64,000 nt of DNA, from NCBI GenBank assembly GCA_025267735.1, contig CM046308.1:40041267-40105266 (forward strand), given 5' to 3'. The DNA is from Mactra quadrangularis (lineage: Eukaryota; Mollusca; Bivalvia; Venerida; Mactridae). Below, in pieces: positions 22,565-36,089 of the stretch (positions are counted from its first letter, which is position 1; every line of letters starts with the position of its first letter). Both the position numbers and the translations under genes were made by a program. The notes beneath the pieces were generated by a model. That model did not search any database, was not told the DNA's origin, and saw only the letters and a list, made by a program, of their open reading frames with translations.

Positions 22565-23780
22565 TGTTAATGTAAATGTCAATTTGCCATCGCGCGTCCT
22601 CGTTTGCAAGTCAAACATCAATTCCAGCGCATTAATGGACAATAAAATCAACATTATCACATTAGAAATGACTTGCTTTGTCAGTAATTACACAACATTT
22701 TCGGATTTATAATGCAATTTATAAACAAACAATTACAGGATTTAAGAAAGTATACCTTATCTTACGTACAAATTGTTTATGCGAACTTCATTACCCAACT
22801 AACAAAGTAAACGTGGTGGGTCTATGTTTAGGATAAGATTGCTTTTAGTGCTTCGGACTAGTTCTGGGTCTCTTCATGGCATTGTTTTAAAAACGTCAAG
22901 TACGGAAAAAGTCCTGAATATGAATAAATAAAATTTATAAGGTTAATGTCCTCCATATTTTTCTAAATCTGAATATATGTCTACTATAATGAATATAAAC
23001 ATTCCCTATTTCCATTTTTAAATATGTATTTACATCCAATTTATGCAAAATATGACATTGATCTCTATTGTTAACTTATAAATATGTTCAGCTATTATTG
23101 CTATGTAAATTAAAGTAATTGACATTGGGTCCTTATTCATGTTCTAGTAAAGTCATTGACCCATTAAGACACGATCACATGCGTCTCAATCATGTTTTAT
23201 TTGTCTCGATGTTTACTAGTTCAGTGTCATTGATAAGTATAAAGCTTGCAAAGAATACAGCCCGACAAAGATTATAACATCATTCAAATAAAAACTTGTT
23301 AAATTTTAGATAAAAGCAACGCTTTAAATGGAATTGCCAGGATGACATTCTAATGAAATATGTTATACTAAACAGTGTTACTATCTGAAACAATAAAAGG
23401 GTCAAAGGGTCTTAATTCAAAAATTAATACACCGTTAGGCAAATACATAATCGGATGATATTCAAATAAAGTAACATAAGTAATATCATTAGCACAGACG
23501 GACGTAATACCGAAAGAAGAATTATAACGTTGACAATAATGACAGTGTGCGTGCAGTAAGAGATAAAGTTTGTATTTAGGTAAATATTGCTTACCAGTAA
23601 CAAGACTAAAACATGACTTTAAATCAGAAATCAGACATATATTTGTATCAAGTAAACATTGAATCAAATTGGAATGTACAAACGTGTCTTAACTGACTGA
23701 GGTACAGACTGTTTTAATTAGGTTGATGTATTTATTTCAATTAGTTTTGGTATATATGGGTTTGTCTCATTGTCACTATA
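22565..23780 (+). repeat. Blocks P, Q, R and K, most upstream full set
   Basis: P (ATGTCAATTTGCC...CATCAATTCCAGCGCATTAAT) near 22570, Q near 22790, R (TTTACATCCAATTTATGC... CATTGATCTCTATTG) near 23030, and K (AAAACATGACTTTAAATCAG...ACAAACGTGTCTTAACTGAC) near 23610. Related P/Q/R sets lie near 29.2, 31.2, 43.5 and 45.0 kb, and R/K near 36.1-37.1 and 49.4-50.4 kb. Confidence 0.6.
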
Positions 23781-24147
23781 TGATGGATTAGAGACCAAGT
23801 TGAACAATTATTATTTTGATATACATGACCACACGAATGGTTGTGATCCAAAAGATCTTCAGCCTTATAAACGTCAAAAATGTTTCCAATATTTCAAATG
23901 TGCATCTATGTGTTTTAAACGTTTTAAACATGTGAATAAATGACTAGTTCGATTATGTATTCCTACAACTGATACGAATTTTAGCAAGCCACAGGTTCAT
24001 AACTGTAACTAATGGAAGTTAGTATAATTACATGTAAAACCATCGTCTGTTATCCTACAATACATCACTCCGCTATTACTCGTTATGCACTGTGGGTCAT
24101 TTGGTTAAGAAAATCTCGTAATCATGAATAACTAATGAGGCAGTTTT

Positions 24148-24287
24148 ATTGGTTCCGCAAGGAAACCACAGCGGAAAATTAGCCAATGAAATAACGTTTT
24201 ATATCTAAGGATTGGTTAACAATTCAAAATTGGGCCTCCTTGAGTGATTTTTCTGAAGTGGGTGAAAAAAATCCTTTATGACGTCAT
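24148..24287. promoter_or_regulatory. Cluster of three CCAAT boxes and a CRE
   Basis: ATTGG at 24148-24152, CCAAT at 24183-24187 and ATTGG at 24211-24215 are about 30 bases apart. They are followed by a perfect cAMP-response palindrome TGACGTCA at about 24280-24287. NF-Y and CREB-type sites commonly sit together in animal promoters. No gene with a good start follows. The 75-codon frame at 24244-24471 lacks an ATG, so the link to transcription is inference. Confidence 0.3.
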
Positions 24288-24789
24288 TGTTATCGAAGAG
24301 TATCTAATTGTAACATGCGATTTCAATGGAAGAAGATTGGTCTCCTTTGCCTTATTCATATTCATGAACGCAAGATTTCGCCAGTCAAAGTGTCCACGGT
24401 ACGTATGGAGTGTAACGGACGAAAGTATTTTACGATCATGTAAAAAGCACAAAACATACTTCTGTATATAACCTTAATCACTGTACTGATGCTGTCAAAA
24501 ACAATCAGAAGGTCAAACATAACAGAGGCCATAAAGTGTTTACAAACACTATACCGTAATAGGCAGCAAACAGTCTAGGAATGAAACTACAGTAGAAGTG
24601 GCGACAAGCTTCATATTCTCATGTCTATAGCTAACTACATTGCTGAACTATCATATGAGTTTTCAGCGAGTTTTCGATTTCATGCAAAAAACATTAAGAT
24701 GTTCGTTTAATTACAGTTCAGTAACATTTTCTTCTTAATTAGAATGACGTATAGTGCGAATTTTATCTTGAAATATTGTTGTTTCATCA

Positions 24790-26060
24790 CCAACCTGTGT
24801 CCGTATTCGTTTATATTATTACTGACAAAAAATGGGTTCATCACAACGCTATATTAATTCAAACCAAGGCAATGACATTTGATTTTATTATGGAAATACG
24901 AGATCGTCAAGTGAATTAAAACTTATAAAACTATGGATTTTCTCCTGGTGTAGGATTTAGTCATTTTTATAAAAATATACTATAAAGATTTGTATGACAA
25001 GTTCGATAATATATATTTAATAAATTGTTCTATATAAAATAAGTTTGCTCGCACAGATTTTTCGGGTTTTAAATTGCCATCTTCTACCTATGGTAAAGTT
25101 CTTTTTTCTATTTTAGGCTTGGTAATCGAAAAGACCGAGAAGAAATCCAAGATGGCAGCTGACATACATTATGCATTGGAGTTTTGTTTGACGACTGTTT
25201 GAAAGAGGGCCGTATATAAGAGATGCATTACTATTAACCTTGTAAGTATTTTCTATTCTAATAAAACATACTAGTTTTGAAAATCTTCTCAGCCATTTTC
25301 GATCATTTACATGTAGTTGTAGCAAATTGCTTCCCACTAGCCGCCATGATTGATGAGCAAATTTTACGTGAGGCTTCCAAGCTTTGTCAAATATCGAGCC
25401 GAATGTTCTGCTATAAACATAAAGTCGTCAAACAGAGTAGATTATTCCAAATTTGGCAGATCTTTCGTCGTGCAAATCGAAAACCCTATGTGTAAAACGT
25501 GCACAGTGTCTCACCAGATATCCATTATGAGATTTTCCTATTGTTCGACATAAATATATTTTGTAAGCTCAACAATGATATCTTTGAATGTCACTTTTAG
25601 AAAAAAGTGATCTCCTTTCACCAGACTAAATAAAGCTGCGGGAATATTTTTCAGATAGATATATATAGATCGAAAAGTCAAATGCTTACGCTTGTGAGTT
25701 TTCCTTTTAACTAGTTACGGCAGTTTATGTCAATATTAAATTCATTGATCGTTTAACTTTGCCATTACACGCTTTTGCACCGGTATAAAGTTGGCTGCTT
25801 ATAGTATCGTCTATAGCAAATTTCTGCAGAGCATTACAGTTAATTGAAATTGTCTGACCTCGCATAGCAATATTAAAATTCTAAATTGCCATTCGATCAT
25901 GCTAAACGATAGTGTAGACATCATTTGGACAAATATTGTCTTCCATAATATAAATGATACAGAGGTCTATTTTTCTAGGCAGTATTGATACAGAGTCATT
26001 TCGTGACTCCAGTAAATTAGACGATAGTTCATTATTTAGAAAAGTCGTAATGTTCAAGCC
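24790..26060 (+). repeat. Blocks L5 and U, copy 2
   Basis: TACTGACAAAAAATGGGTTC, GCAATGACATTTGATTT, then TTTCTGCAGAGCATTACAG, GACCTCGCATAGCAA and CTAAACGATAGTGTAGACATC. The segments appear in the same order as near 34.7-35.6 kb and 48.0-48.9 kb. Confidence 0.55.
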
Positions 26061-27255
26061 CGAAATGTATGTCATTTTCATTTGCTGAACATAGAATTAA
26101 ACATGTTAATGTCAATGATTAATTCGCAACAAATGCGGTTTAAAACACTTTTGAAGCATGTGAAATATCAAATGAAATGGTTAAAGAATAGTGAAAGACT
26201 AATCTAATGCTTGCCAATGGTATTACATCTTTCAAACGTAAATAAAAGCTCGTCTTAACAGTTATTCTGAATTTTGTGCAAAAGTATATAATGAACATAC
26301 GATAGAAATTAGATATCAAGTGAAGTAGGTGTTTCATATAGATTAACTTTAATACCTGTCATATTAAAACAATACTTAGACTGGAAGCTGCATTTGATAT
26401 TTTCCTCGCATTCATAAAAAGAAGAAAGAAAATCTTATTTACATCAGGCAATTTCAGTTATTAGTTTTTGTAATGTTGGGATATGTCAAGTTAGGATTTT
26501 GGTGTAATGTTTTTAAATAACTGATACGTACAGGGCTTTGTTATAGTAAAAAAGGCGAATTCTTAATGGAATCACAGTTATTTTTATTTATTCTAAACAG
26601 TCACAGTAAAAAGATTTAAAACAAAATTGTGGTCAAAATTATGGTTTCGATCCGCTAAAAAATATTTAGGATCCTCCTCTGATATTTGTTGTGGGTTTAA
26701 GTGTATTATAAATGTTAGAAATGTCTTTTATAATTTTTCCCTATGATGCTCTGAATTAAACACGTTTCTTGATGGTTTAAATCATAATAAATTAAGAATT
26801 CATTAAGAAAAGACATCTGTGAAATGGATTGAGCTTGCTTCGATAGAACGTATAATGGTATTTCATAAAATTTACTTTATAATGTTATATATATTACAAA
26901 AAACAACACTTTCTTTTATCAAATATTTAAAGCAATTCAAATTCAAGAACGAAAGGAATTTTTTTCTGAGGAATTGTTATTAATAAAGTGTGCTAATGTA
27001 ACATAAACGAACATCTGAGTATGACTTTAATAGAATGTACCAAAAACATCGTAAGATATTGATAATTGCATTCTTTATTAACAATTTTATTATACCAATA
27101 TTTGATAATTTCGAGACTACATGTATTTTGAAATGTATAAATTATTTCACAGGCGACTGATTTAACGTAGCACTTTGAAACGCTAAGGAAACATAAATTG
27201 ATGCGAATAAAAGTAAATTATTCACTACTTTTCATGGAAGACATGCGTGGTTATT
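26060..27255. other. Intergenic DNA upstream of duplication copy A
   Basis: No coding frame or repeat with support. Ends where similarity to 42884 onward begins. Confidence 0.35.
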
Positions 27256-29189
27256 TTGCATATATTTAGGTTACGTTCAGAATTTTTGACAAACTAATGA
27301 ATAGTAAACTTTAAATGTTTGTGTCAGTGACCAGACTATCTAATGCTCAAAACTGACAACAACATCCTCTTGACGGACATTTATGGTCATGTTGAAAATG
27401 CGTGACTGTGAAAGCAATTTCAAGATCTAATAATTGAATTGTCTTATCTTTGACAACTTTGGATATTGTTACAATACATATTTTGTGGACAGGCGACTTC
27501 ATCTGAGCATTTATGTAAATATTTGTTCACCACTGTATCCGTTAAATTAATATCAAGTGTTGTTGCTCAGTTGCGAATTTCTTCAAGTCAGACGACCATG
27601 AATATGAATAGTAAAAAACACTTCTTTAGAAATAATTATTTTAGGAACAACATTTGCCTTGCTGCATCGGTATTTGGTATATCCTCTTTTTAAGTTCCGA
27701 TTTAATTATTTACACATCATTATGTCATGTAACAATGTAGATAAAAATTGTATACCCAGTCGATATCATGTTAAACACACAAAATGCTAGAGATGTGTTT
27801 TTTAACCTTTAGATATTTTCCAAAAGAAAATAAAGGCTCACATTTGTACATATACGAACTTGGATTATGTTTTTGACAGATGTTACATATAACCAATTCA
27901 ATAGTACTAAAGAAAGAACATGTAATTGAAAATATATATTGAATTGTGTATTCACCCCTTGCATTGGGATATTTTATACCGACCCTTTTCAAAGTAACAC
28001 GTGATGGAAACCGTTTTACTTTATACAGGGTAACCACTTTCTTTAATGTTTGTCTCTTTTTAAGCGCTAGAAAACTTGATACATGTTTCTCGTGGCTGCA
28101 TTGGCAACATTAAGACTTAATTTTCTACAGGCGATAAGAGCATTTTTTCAGCTGATAAATGTACGTACGACGACTTTATTCGTTTAATCTCCAATAACGA
28201 GACAAAACACTCAACAAATCAGAGTTGGAATATAATTAGGCTAGCGAACCAAGACTGTAGTTTCATTGCAGATTACTTGACAGAAAATGTGTCAATTTGC
28301 ATATCTGTAAAAAGTTATATAATGTCTTTACCAGGCGTTTTTGACAGTTTGTATGCTGACATTTCTAGATATGTTTTTCTATTCGTTTAATGCTATTGTC
28401 ATCAATCCAAAAATAACAAAACGTATGCATGAAAATAACGAGTAGCGTTAAAAGAAACTATGAGTACAAAAATATGTATTTGCTTAAAAGCTGGATTAAT
28501 CTATTGAAATCCAATTATATGACCGTATGACCTTCAACTTGTTTTGAATATAAAAATTAGATAGAGAAACTTAGTCAGGAAAATGATATATTCAAACCAG
28601 TTTATTCCAGCTACAATTACTGGGGTTTCTCAGTTGGCTTAAACTTTAATGATTATATGTTTTGCGCAAGCATAATGTTTATAGAACTTTAAAGACGATA
28701 AGTGTTTTTGTTTTGATGATCGTGTTGAAATGCATTATCCTAGAAATAAATGTCCTGCAAATTAATCGGTGATCTCCATCGAACATTAAATATTTTGCAA
28801 ACGCGAAAGAGAAATAACTTTCACTTCACAAGAACTAAAAGACATGCCTGAATCCCTAGCGCTATAAATTTGTCTAATGCGGATTAATTCCCGCAGAGCA
28901 ATGTTTAAATAGCAAATAAGTATACTGACTTTTCAGAAGTAAACATCGCTGCTATCATATGACCACGTTCACTCAAAACAAGTATGTACACAATGCCTTG
29001 TTAAAGCATCGAATGTATAATAAATCATTATCAAGAATAGTTAGAAGATAAGTTCGATTGTATTTATTTTTCAAACAATAAGTTTTTTAACTATTTTAAA
29101 GAGACTGTATGATAAACTTGTGCTTTCGTTGATGCTTGTATAGTGTAATGAAATACAAGATTTAACTGTGCAATGTCCTTTTTACTTCA

Positions 29190-29760
29190 TTTATGTCATT
29201 GTCAATTTTCCTTTGCGCTTTATCGTTTTCAAGTTTAACAACAATCAACATAATTCCAGCACATGGATGAACAATAAAATGCCCATAATCACATGAGAAA
29301 TAAAGTGAGTTGTCAGTTATTACAGATTTATATAAATTTAAGTCAACATTAAAACGGAATTTTCAACAAGATTGGAATTAAGAAACTATTCAATATCTAC
29401 ATTGCCACATACAAATTGTTCTTTATAAATGTTTAAATCGTACCTACAAAGTAAAGTCGATGGTTCTATTTCTGAGATAAAATGTTGTGGTTAAGGACTG
29501 GTAATATGCCTTTTATGACAATTTGACAAAGATGTTCCAATAGATAACATAAGCCCAATGAAAAAAATAAAAAATCTAAATATGTCTAAATACAATCATA
29601 CACGATTTAGATCACATTTCCGGTTAGTTTCCTCACTCTGAATGTATGTTGAGTATGATGGATATATCTTTTTCCGTTTTCCATTTTCTAGTGATATAGT
29701 CGTGTCCGATTTATGTAATGTGTAACCTTTATTCATACCGTGGTCTAATAAATCTGTTTA
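29190..29760 (+). repeat. Blocks P, Q, R in copy A, set 1
   Basis: P near 29190 (TCATTGTCAATTTTCC...AATTCCAGCACATGG), Q near 29440 (GTACCTACAAAGTAAAGTCG), R near 29690 (TTCTAGTGATATAGTCGTGT...CCGTGGTCTAATAAATC). The set repeats about 2.05 kb downstream and again in copy B near 43.5 kb (Q and R only, because B is deleted upstream). Confidence 0.65.
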
Positions 29761-31234
29761 ATGTTGAATGCGATGTTTACAAGTAAATTTGTATCGATTT
29801 TTCTAAATAACATGTTCAATGTAAAATTTCATGTAGGGATAATTTCTATCAATTTTACCATGTTCTGGAAATGTTATATTTCCATTGAGACCACTGATTG
29901 ACTTAAGTCAGCTTAAATTAAAACCGGTTTATACATTTTATTTCATATCCTTGGATTCTAGTTCAACATTTGCAACTCTAGTATCTACAAATTAGTAAAT
30001 AATACATTCAAACGAAATGGAAATATTAAAAGAAATAACATTTCTTCAATGTTTGTCTTTTTATTACCTCTGAAGAAGTTAACGTGTGTCTCATTGTTTC
30101 AGTGAAACATTAAGATTACTTTTTCTACAGGCGAAAACAGCTAAAATTTCCGTGCGGTGAATTTAATTTATTTTATGTCCTATTACGAAGTGAAATCACA
30201 CAAGCATCAGAATTTCAACATTTCAACACGATGATATTTCCTTTGCAGAATAGTTGACAGATGAAGTGTCCATATGATGATCTGCAAAAGATGATAAAGT
30301 TTTTTACGAAGTGCCTATGAGAGTTTTTAACAATGACATTTTAACATCGACCAACGTGATTGTCATCGCCACCAAAGGAATAAATTATCTACATAAAAAT
30401 ACGTTAATTACATTTTAAATATAGAATGGTGTAACAATGTTCGACTTATTAATTAACTGAATACCAATTCTATGACTGTATGATCTTCTATAGAATAAAA
30501 AGTAACGTTTCGTTGGAGATGAGGACTAAATGAAGAAACGTATAACCAAAAACATGAATTGATTAATCAAATTAAATTCCGATTCAAAAGTTATGGGGTT
30601 GCTCCGTTGGCTAAATCGTTAACATTGTTAGGTTTTTGGAAGAGCTTAATTATTAACGAAGAAGAATCGTGTTTTGTATTGAAGGTCGTGTGGCAATGAA
30701 CTCTCATAAATATAGATGTCCTGCCAAATTAATCTTTGAGCTGAATCTAACATAACATATTTCTGCTGAAGGTAAGCGAAAGAGAAAACTACGCTTACTT
30801 GACAAAAGCTAAGTAAGAAAATTAATACTGGATCCATCCCTGCATTTTAGAAAATAAAAGATCTTTATAGATACAAATGTTTACAAAATAGATTTTCTTT
30901 ACAATACACAGAATGTTTAATTTACATGAATAAATGGCTGACTGCAAATGGTTTTAATTAAGTCTACAAGCTATTTTAATACGAATTACAGTTATATCTC
31001 TGAACCGATTACATGCGAGATTCTACTAAAATGGACCAACTTTTAAATGTACTCCTAAAGTATATTTGAACCATCAACATGTAATGTTCAAATTATACTT
31101 AACATTTATGTAAATTTATATGTCTCTTTTGGGACGATTGTCTTCCATAGCATAATTTGTTACATGTGTAACGAAATGAAATACAATGATAAAATTGGAA
31201 CTGACATTAACCACAAGTGCGTTATCATCTTTAC

Positions 31235-31810
31235 TTCATTAATGTTATTGTCAATTTTTTATCGTGTTTTCTTATTTACAAGTTTAATAACTTTCTACGA
31301 TCAATTCCAGCACAATACAATGCATATTATCACAAGAGAAATAAAGAGAGTTATCAGTAATTACACATTTATGTACATTTAAGTCAAGTTCAAATCGGAA
31401 TATTCAACAATTATTAGAATTGAATATGAATGCAATATCTTGCTTACCATGTCATAGACAGAGTGTTCTGTGTAAATAATAAAATCGTACCTAAAAAGTA
31501 AAGTTAACGCTTCTATAGCCGAGATAAAATTTTGTGGTTTAGGACTATTGATATGGCTTTTAATGAAAATTTGAAAAAGAAGTTCCAATACATGATATAA
31601 GCTAAATAGAAATTACAAAATCTATATATGTATGAATAAAAATATACATGTTTTAGATCAATTATTCTGTTATTATGTTACATTTCTCAAACTGAACATA
31701 TGTTGACTATAATGAATATATCTATTTCCGTTTTCCATTTTAGTGATGTATTTGTATCCGACCTATATTAAATGTCACATTGATCGCTAAGTCGTCTAAT
31801 AAATTTGTAC
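31235..31810 (+). repeat. Blocks P, Q, R in copy A, set 2
   Basis: P near 31240, Q near 31490 and R near 31740, with the same order as 29190-29760. The copy B partner is 45040-45600. Confidence 0.65.
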
Positions 31811-32610
31811 AGTATAACATTCTATGATCTACATAATAATGTCCATCGAATACGTACTTACGATCTAGAAATATCTTCTTTTGAGACATTTAAATGTCTG
31901 TAGTTAGCTTACATCATCAATTGTTTTATACATTTCATTTCTTTTCCATTCAACCATGAACATTTAGAAGTCTTATAATTCAAAAATGGCGAAATACAGC
32001 CTAGTTTGATAACGGACGAACTAAGAGATCCTCAAACGAGACAACAGAGAAAATTATAACAGTGTGTGTGCAGTAATAGATATGTATTATTTCAAAAAAT
32101 TAGCTAATGTCATGTATATCGTAGTGATCATATCCTGGTAAACCTAAAACCGACAATAATAATTACGATGACAATGAAAATGGCATACGATACTTATTAC
32201 AACAATAAATAATATACAAACATAAAAGAATTTAATAAAAGTTCCACGTTTTATTAATATTAATATTCTAAAGACATAAACAAATATTAAATGCAAGATG
32301 CAGAATATTACTCAGAATATTTTTCAATATCCGGAACATTAATGTCAAGCTGGTAATATAACGGCATGTTTATGATGTAATGCAGTTTGTGTTGATTCAA
32401 CAACATTGGTGTTAATTTAGGTCTGTTTGAAAATCTGCCAGGATCAGATGTTCTAAATTGCAATTTAGCATGCGAACGATTGCATGCACAAATGACACAA
32501 AACAATGAACTTGATGAAACATTCCAAGTGTCTAAAAAGAATAACTAAACAATATTAAAGACAGTATTTTACATTCTAAAATATGAAAGAACTATCATGG
32601 TTTATATGCT

Positions 32611-32957
32611 TTTAAAGGATCTCATTCACAGATTTCAGCTTAATTATCAACTTTTTCTGAAACTCCCTAAATTGCATGGAAACAATTTTGATGCAGGAAA
32701 TTAGCGTTTTGATATTGAAAATTTTAAGGCAAATGGACATACATCTATAAGGATGGTGTTTAGAGTAGTAAAAATTTACCCTGTATGTCACTGTATAGAC
32801 AATTTTAGTCCATTTTTGTGACTTTTATTTCTTGGAATCTAAGGGTCAGTTTGTCTTGAAATAATAAGAAATTGTGTTTTGACATAATTACAAACACTGA
32901 ATGGTATTCTAAAAATATAGAAAAATCTCAACTAAATCTGTGAACTAGTACCTTCAA
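32611..32957. mobile_element. 347-bp MITE-like element, copy A only
   Basis: Second copy of the family at 11694-12048. Ends are TTTAAAGGATCTCATTCACA and the complement of TAGTTCACAGATTTAG, giving about 22 bp of imperfect terminal inverted repeat. Internal landmarks CCCTGTATGTCACTGTATAG and GGTCAGTTTGTC match the first copy. Copy B has no element at the equivalent place near 46250 (GATTTGTATGATTATACG), so this is a filled/empty pair. Confidence 0.7.
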
Positions 32958-33569
32958 TGTCAAGTTGATTATACGCTAAATCAGTAATATACGTCATTGT
33001 ACGTATTTGATTTAAGCGTAAAATGTCTTGTTATATTAATAGAACTGTAAACTTCACAGTTCGACTTTCCTAAATTTATATTTCTCTTCATGTTGTTTTT
33101 ATTCAGTAGAGAATTATTTCAATTGAATTTTTCATGACTAGTTTCAATGACCTTATTGGCTTTCCACAAGAAAAAAATGATACCAACGACAATCACGCCT
33201 ACGTAACGGTGTCTGTTCGATTATTCTCACGAGTATATTGTAAATTTATTTATAAAGTATAGTATTAAGTAGTTTTCTGCAGTGCCCGAATTCTTTTTTT
33301 TAATTCAGTTATTAATGCAGTATACCTGAGTATGCATTAAACATTCACTTATCCGAGAACGTAACTTATGAAGTAAGTATTACAAAGTTTACTTGTTCAA
33401 ATCACGGTGACATGGCGTAACAACACGCAAGGTTAATCGTAAATTTATCTTATTATTATCTGACGCAAGTCTAGGTTTATGTACAATGTGTTTTTATTTT
33501 ACAACGTAAATATGGTCATTATTAAGTGTAACATACTACAAATTGTTCATATGAGTATTAGTATCTTCT

Positions 33570-34060
33570 GATGATATTTCTTGTTCATTTTTACTGTGAC
33601 CGAATTCTACAGTTGATACGCCATGGTGATCTGGTGTAACATTATATAAATCGTTAACATGAATTATCTTATTTCCTGACGTAATGTTTTCTTGACAAGA
33701 TCAACTGAACATTTATAGCACCGCTAATGTGATACGATCTCACAATGGTCTAAACTTTGTATTATACTAGCGTGGAGAATGAGATGAGAAAACAATAAAA
33801 CCAGCATTTCATTTCTTGAACAATGAGTTTAATTATTTAATACTGTTGTCCTATACGGAATATAAATTTGTTTTCACGGTGATTGTCGACGACCGAATTC
33901 AGAAAAGTGTTATTGGTAACAAAGACCCCGTAAATACCAATCTATGCCAATACACGAATTTAAATAAAAGACAAAACAAGCTAACAAACATTCAATGCAA
34001 TTCTAATTTATTAGTAAATGTAAATTCGGTCAGATTCTTCAAATTTTATTTGTTTTAACT
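33570..34060 (+). repeat. Block L2, copy 1 of four
   Basis: Contains ACTGTGACCGAATTCTACAG, ATCGTTAACATGAATTATC, CCTGACGTAATG and the small palindrome TCTTGACAAGA. Other copies begin near 40220, 46870 and 54960. An 80-codon frame at 33816-34058 is open here, and a related frame is open at 47037-47252, but the two remaining copies carry stops. It is better read as noncoding. Confidence 0.7.
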
Positions 34061-34130
34061 TTTACTATGATAAACTGAGATAAAATTTTAGAATGATAAA
34101 CTAAGACATTATATAGGCACACTTTCAAAT

Positions 34131-34489
34131 CAATCTCAGTAAACAGATATCCTATAGACCGTTGTTGTATAGGATCTCTTAAGGTCGGTCTGAGGGCCAC
34201 GTCGAGATGACTTTTTCGACCAATCAATGCGTAGCTATCATCTAAACGAAACACTATAAATAGCATCTTGATTTCTATTTTATACCGCGGTTTGCCAGCC
34301 AATTTGACAGTGGTGTTATATCACAGGCTGTGATAAGACAGCTCGTTTCAAATTGCGTGACGTAGACAATGTAGACAAGTTTCTAAACACAATGATTCCG
34401 TCATGAAACGCAACACTCATAACGAAACAGCCATATAAAAATTAGCCAGTCGGCGAGCGAAGAAATTTAGATCGGTTTTAATCAGATTA
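34131..34489 (+). mobile_element. Element E385, copy at locus 2a
   Basis: Starts CAATCTCAGTAAACAG and ends TTTTAATCAGATTA. It is flanked by ACTTTCAAAT (34121-34130) and ACTTTCAATT (34490-34499), a 10-bp target duplication with one mismatch. It is 359 bp long after internal deletions. The hairpin ATCCTATA (34149-34156), 11-base loop, TATAGGAT (34168-34175) is perfect. Confidence 0.75.
34149..34175. repeat. Perfect 8-bp hairpin in E385 copy 2a
   Basis: ATCCTATA and TATAGGAT around an 11-base loop (GACCGTTGTTG). Compared with the copy at 40440-40466, one stem pair has changed on both sides. Confidence 0.7.
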
Positions 34490-34649
34490 ACTTTCAATTC
34501 TAACAAAAATTGCTTTGATACATTTGTGTGGTTTAGTTGTTTGATGTTAATGTATACAGAAGTACTAGATATTTCATTCGAATATTATGTTTCAATAACA
34601 TTTTCTCTAAATTAGAAAAAATACAATACGAAAATGTAATGGATTATTG

Positions 34650-35700
34650 AATATCCTTATTTCATGTTACTACTGGCAATAAGTTCTGATCATTACAACG
34701 TTATATCAAAGCGAGACAATGTTATCTGGTGTAATTGCATAGTAACGACGACACCAATTTTATCAAGATATAATAGTTTTTAAATTCCTTTGGTGGGATA
34801 ATTAGTTACTTTGATGAAAACCTATACTAAAACGTAGTCAGTAGGTCGCTCATTCATATTCACTAATTCAGCTATATTCCATGCATCAATCCATTGCACA
34901 GAATCTTCAAGTACGGATTACAGTGTGTTCATTATTTACTTGAAAACAGTAAAGGGTTTCCTGTTTTTCAGAATATAAACTGTTTGAGCCAAAAATGTTG
35001 TTATTGTTTGCCGCTTTTAGCAAAATGTCAACTTAGATCAATCAATATTATAATAAAATGAAAGGACACCAAAATCTTCCATGAACATATCCCTTAAGAC
35101 CTAGAAGCCCAAAGAATTTCGTGTGGGTGTTTTGCTGAAAACTTTTTATCACTAAGGTTTCAATTTATCAGTCGATTAATTATTCTTCTCTTTCAATACA
35201 AGCTGTCGTACTGGTACACAATAGGTTGGTAATAGCGTATACACTATTAAATAGTGTCTAGTATTTAATGCAGTAAATTTCTGCAGATCATTACAGGTAA
35301 TTTAGTTTGTCCGACCCTGCATAGCAAAATTAACATTCTGAATTGCCCTATGAGTATTTTCTATACGATATTGTAGATATCGTATAGACAAATGTTGTCT
35401 GCTTGAATTACCAATTGTCTCTGAACATTTTCAATAACTTCCTTAAAATACAAATTCTGTCAATGTATACAGATACTCAACAGTTCATATCTTAATTTGA
35501 CTAACAAAGAATTATTTAGATAAACACTTTTGATATTACTACAGAGGCTGTACTTGATATCGTCATTTGTGACAGTAAGTGAGTTAGTTCATTATTTAAA
35601 AGTATCATGATTTAAAATCATCAAGGCTATGTTTTGATCATATACATGTTTTGCTATGTTGACAAATAATTTATCAACATGTTCGTGTCAATGATAAATT
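34650..35700 (+). repeat. Blocks L5 and U in copy A
   Basis: L5 near 34660-34750 (CTTATTTCATGTTACTACTG, AGCGAGACAATG) and U near 35215-35660 (CTGCAGATCATTACAG, ACGATATTGTAGATATCGTA). They pair with 47950-49000 in copy B and distantly with 24.8 and 13.4 kb. Confidence 0.65.
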
Positions 35701-36089
35701 GCTCGTACATGCATTTTATTCATTGCTTAAATACATAATATAGCATCAAATAAAATAAATAAATGTTAAAAACAAAATTAATGAAATGCTTGACAATATA
35801 ATTAATTTTTTTAAAAGTGAATACATTTTACTGACCTTGCTGTTCTAATTGTTTTGTTAGTAACATGATGAACATACATTTAAAATAGATAAATCGAACT
35901 TAGTGGGAGACATACAACCTATGGCTGCTTATTATAGGATTTAAATTAATTGTTGAGATGCAGTATAGACTGACCGCTTACTGTAGAAGACAGACGATTG
36001 TATGGGGCCGTTAAAGCAGATTATCTACAGCATCAACACACAAGAAATGTAACTTCATCTTTCTGATTACTTTTTAAATCTAAATATAT

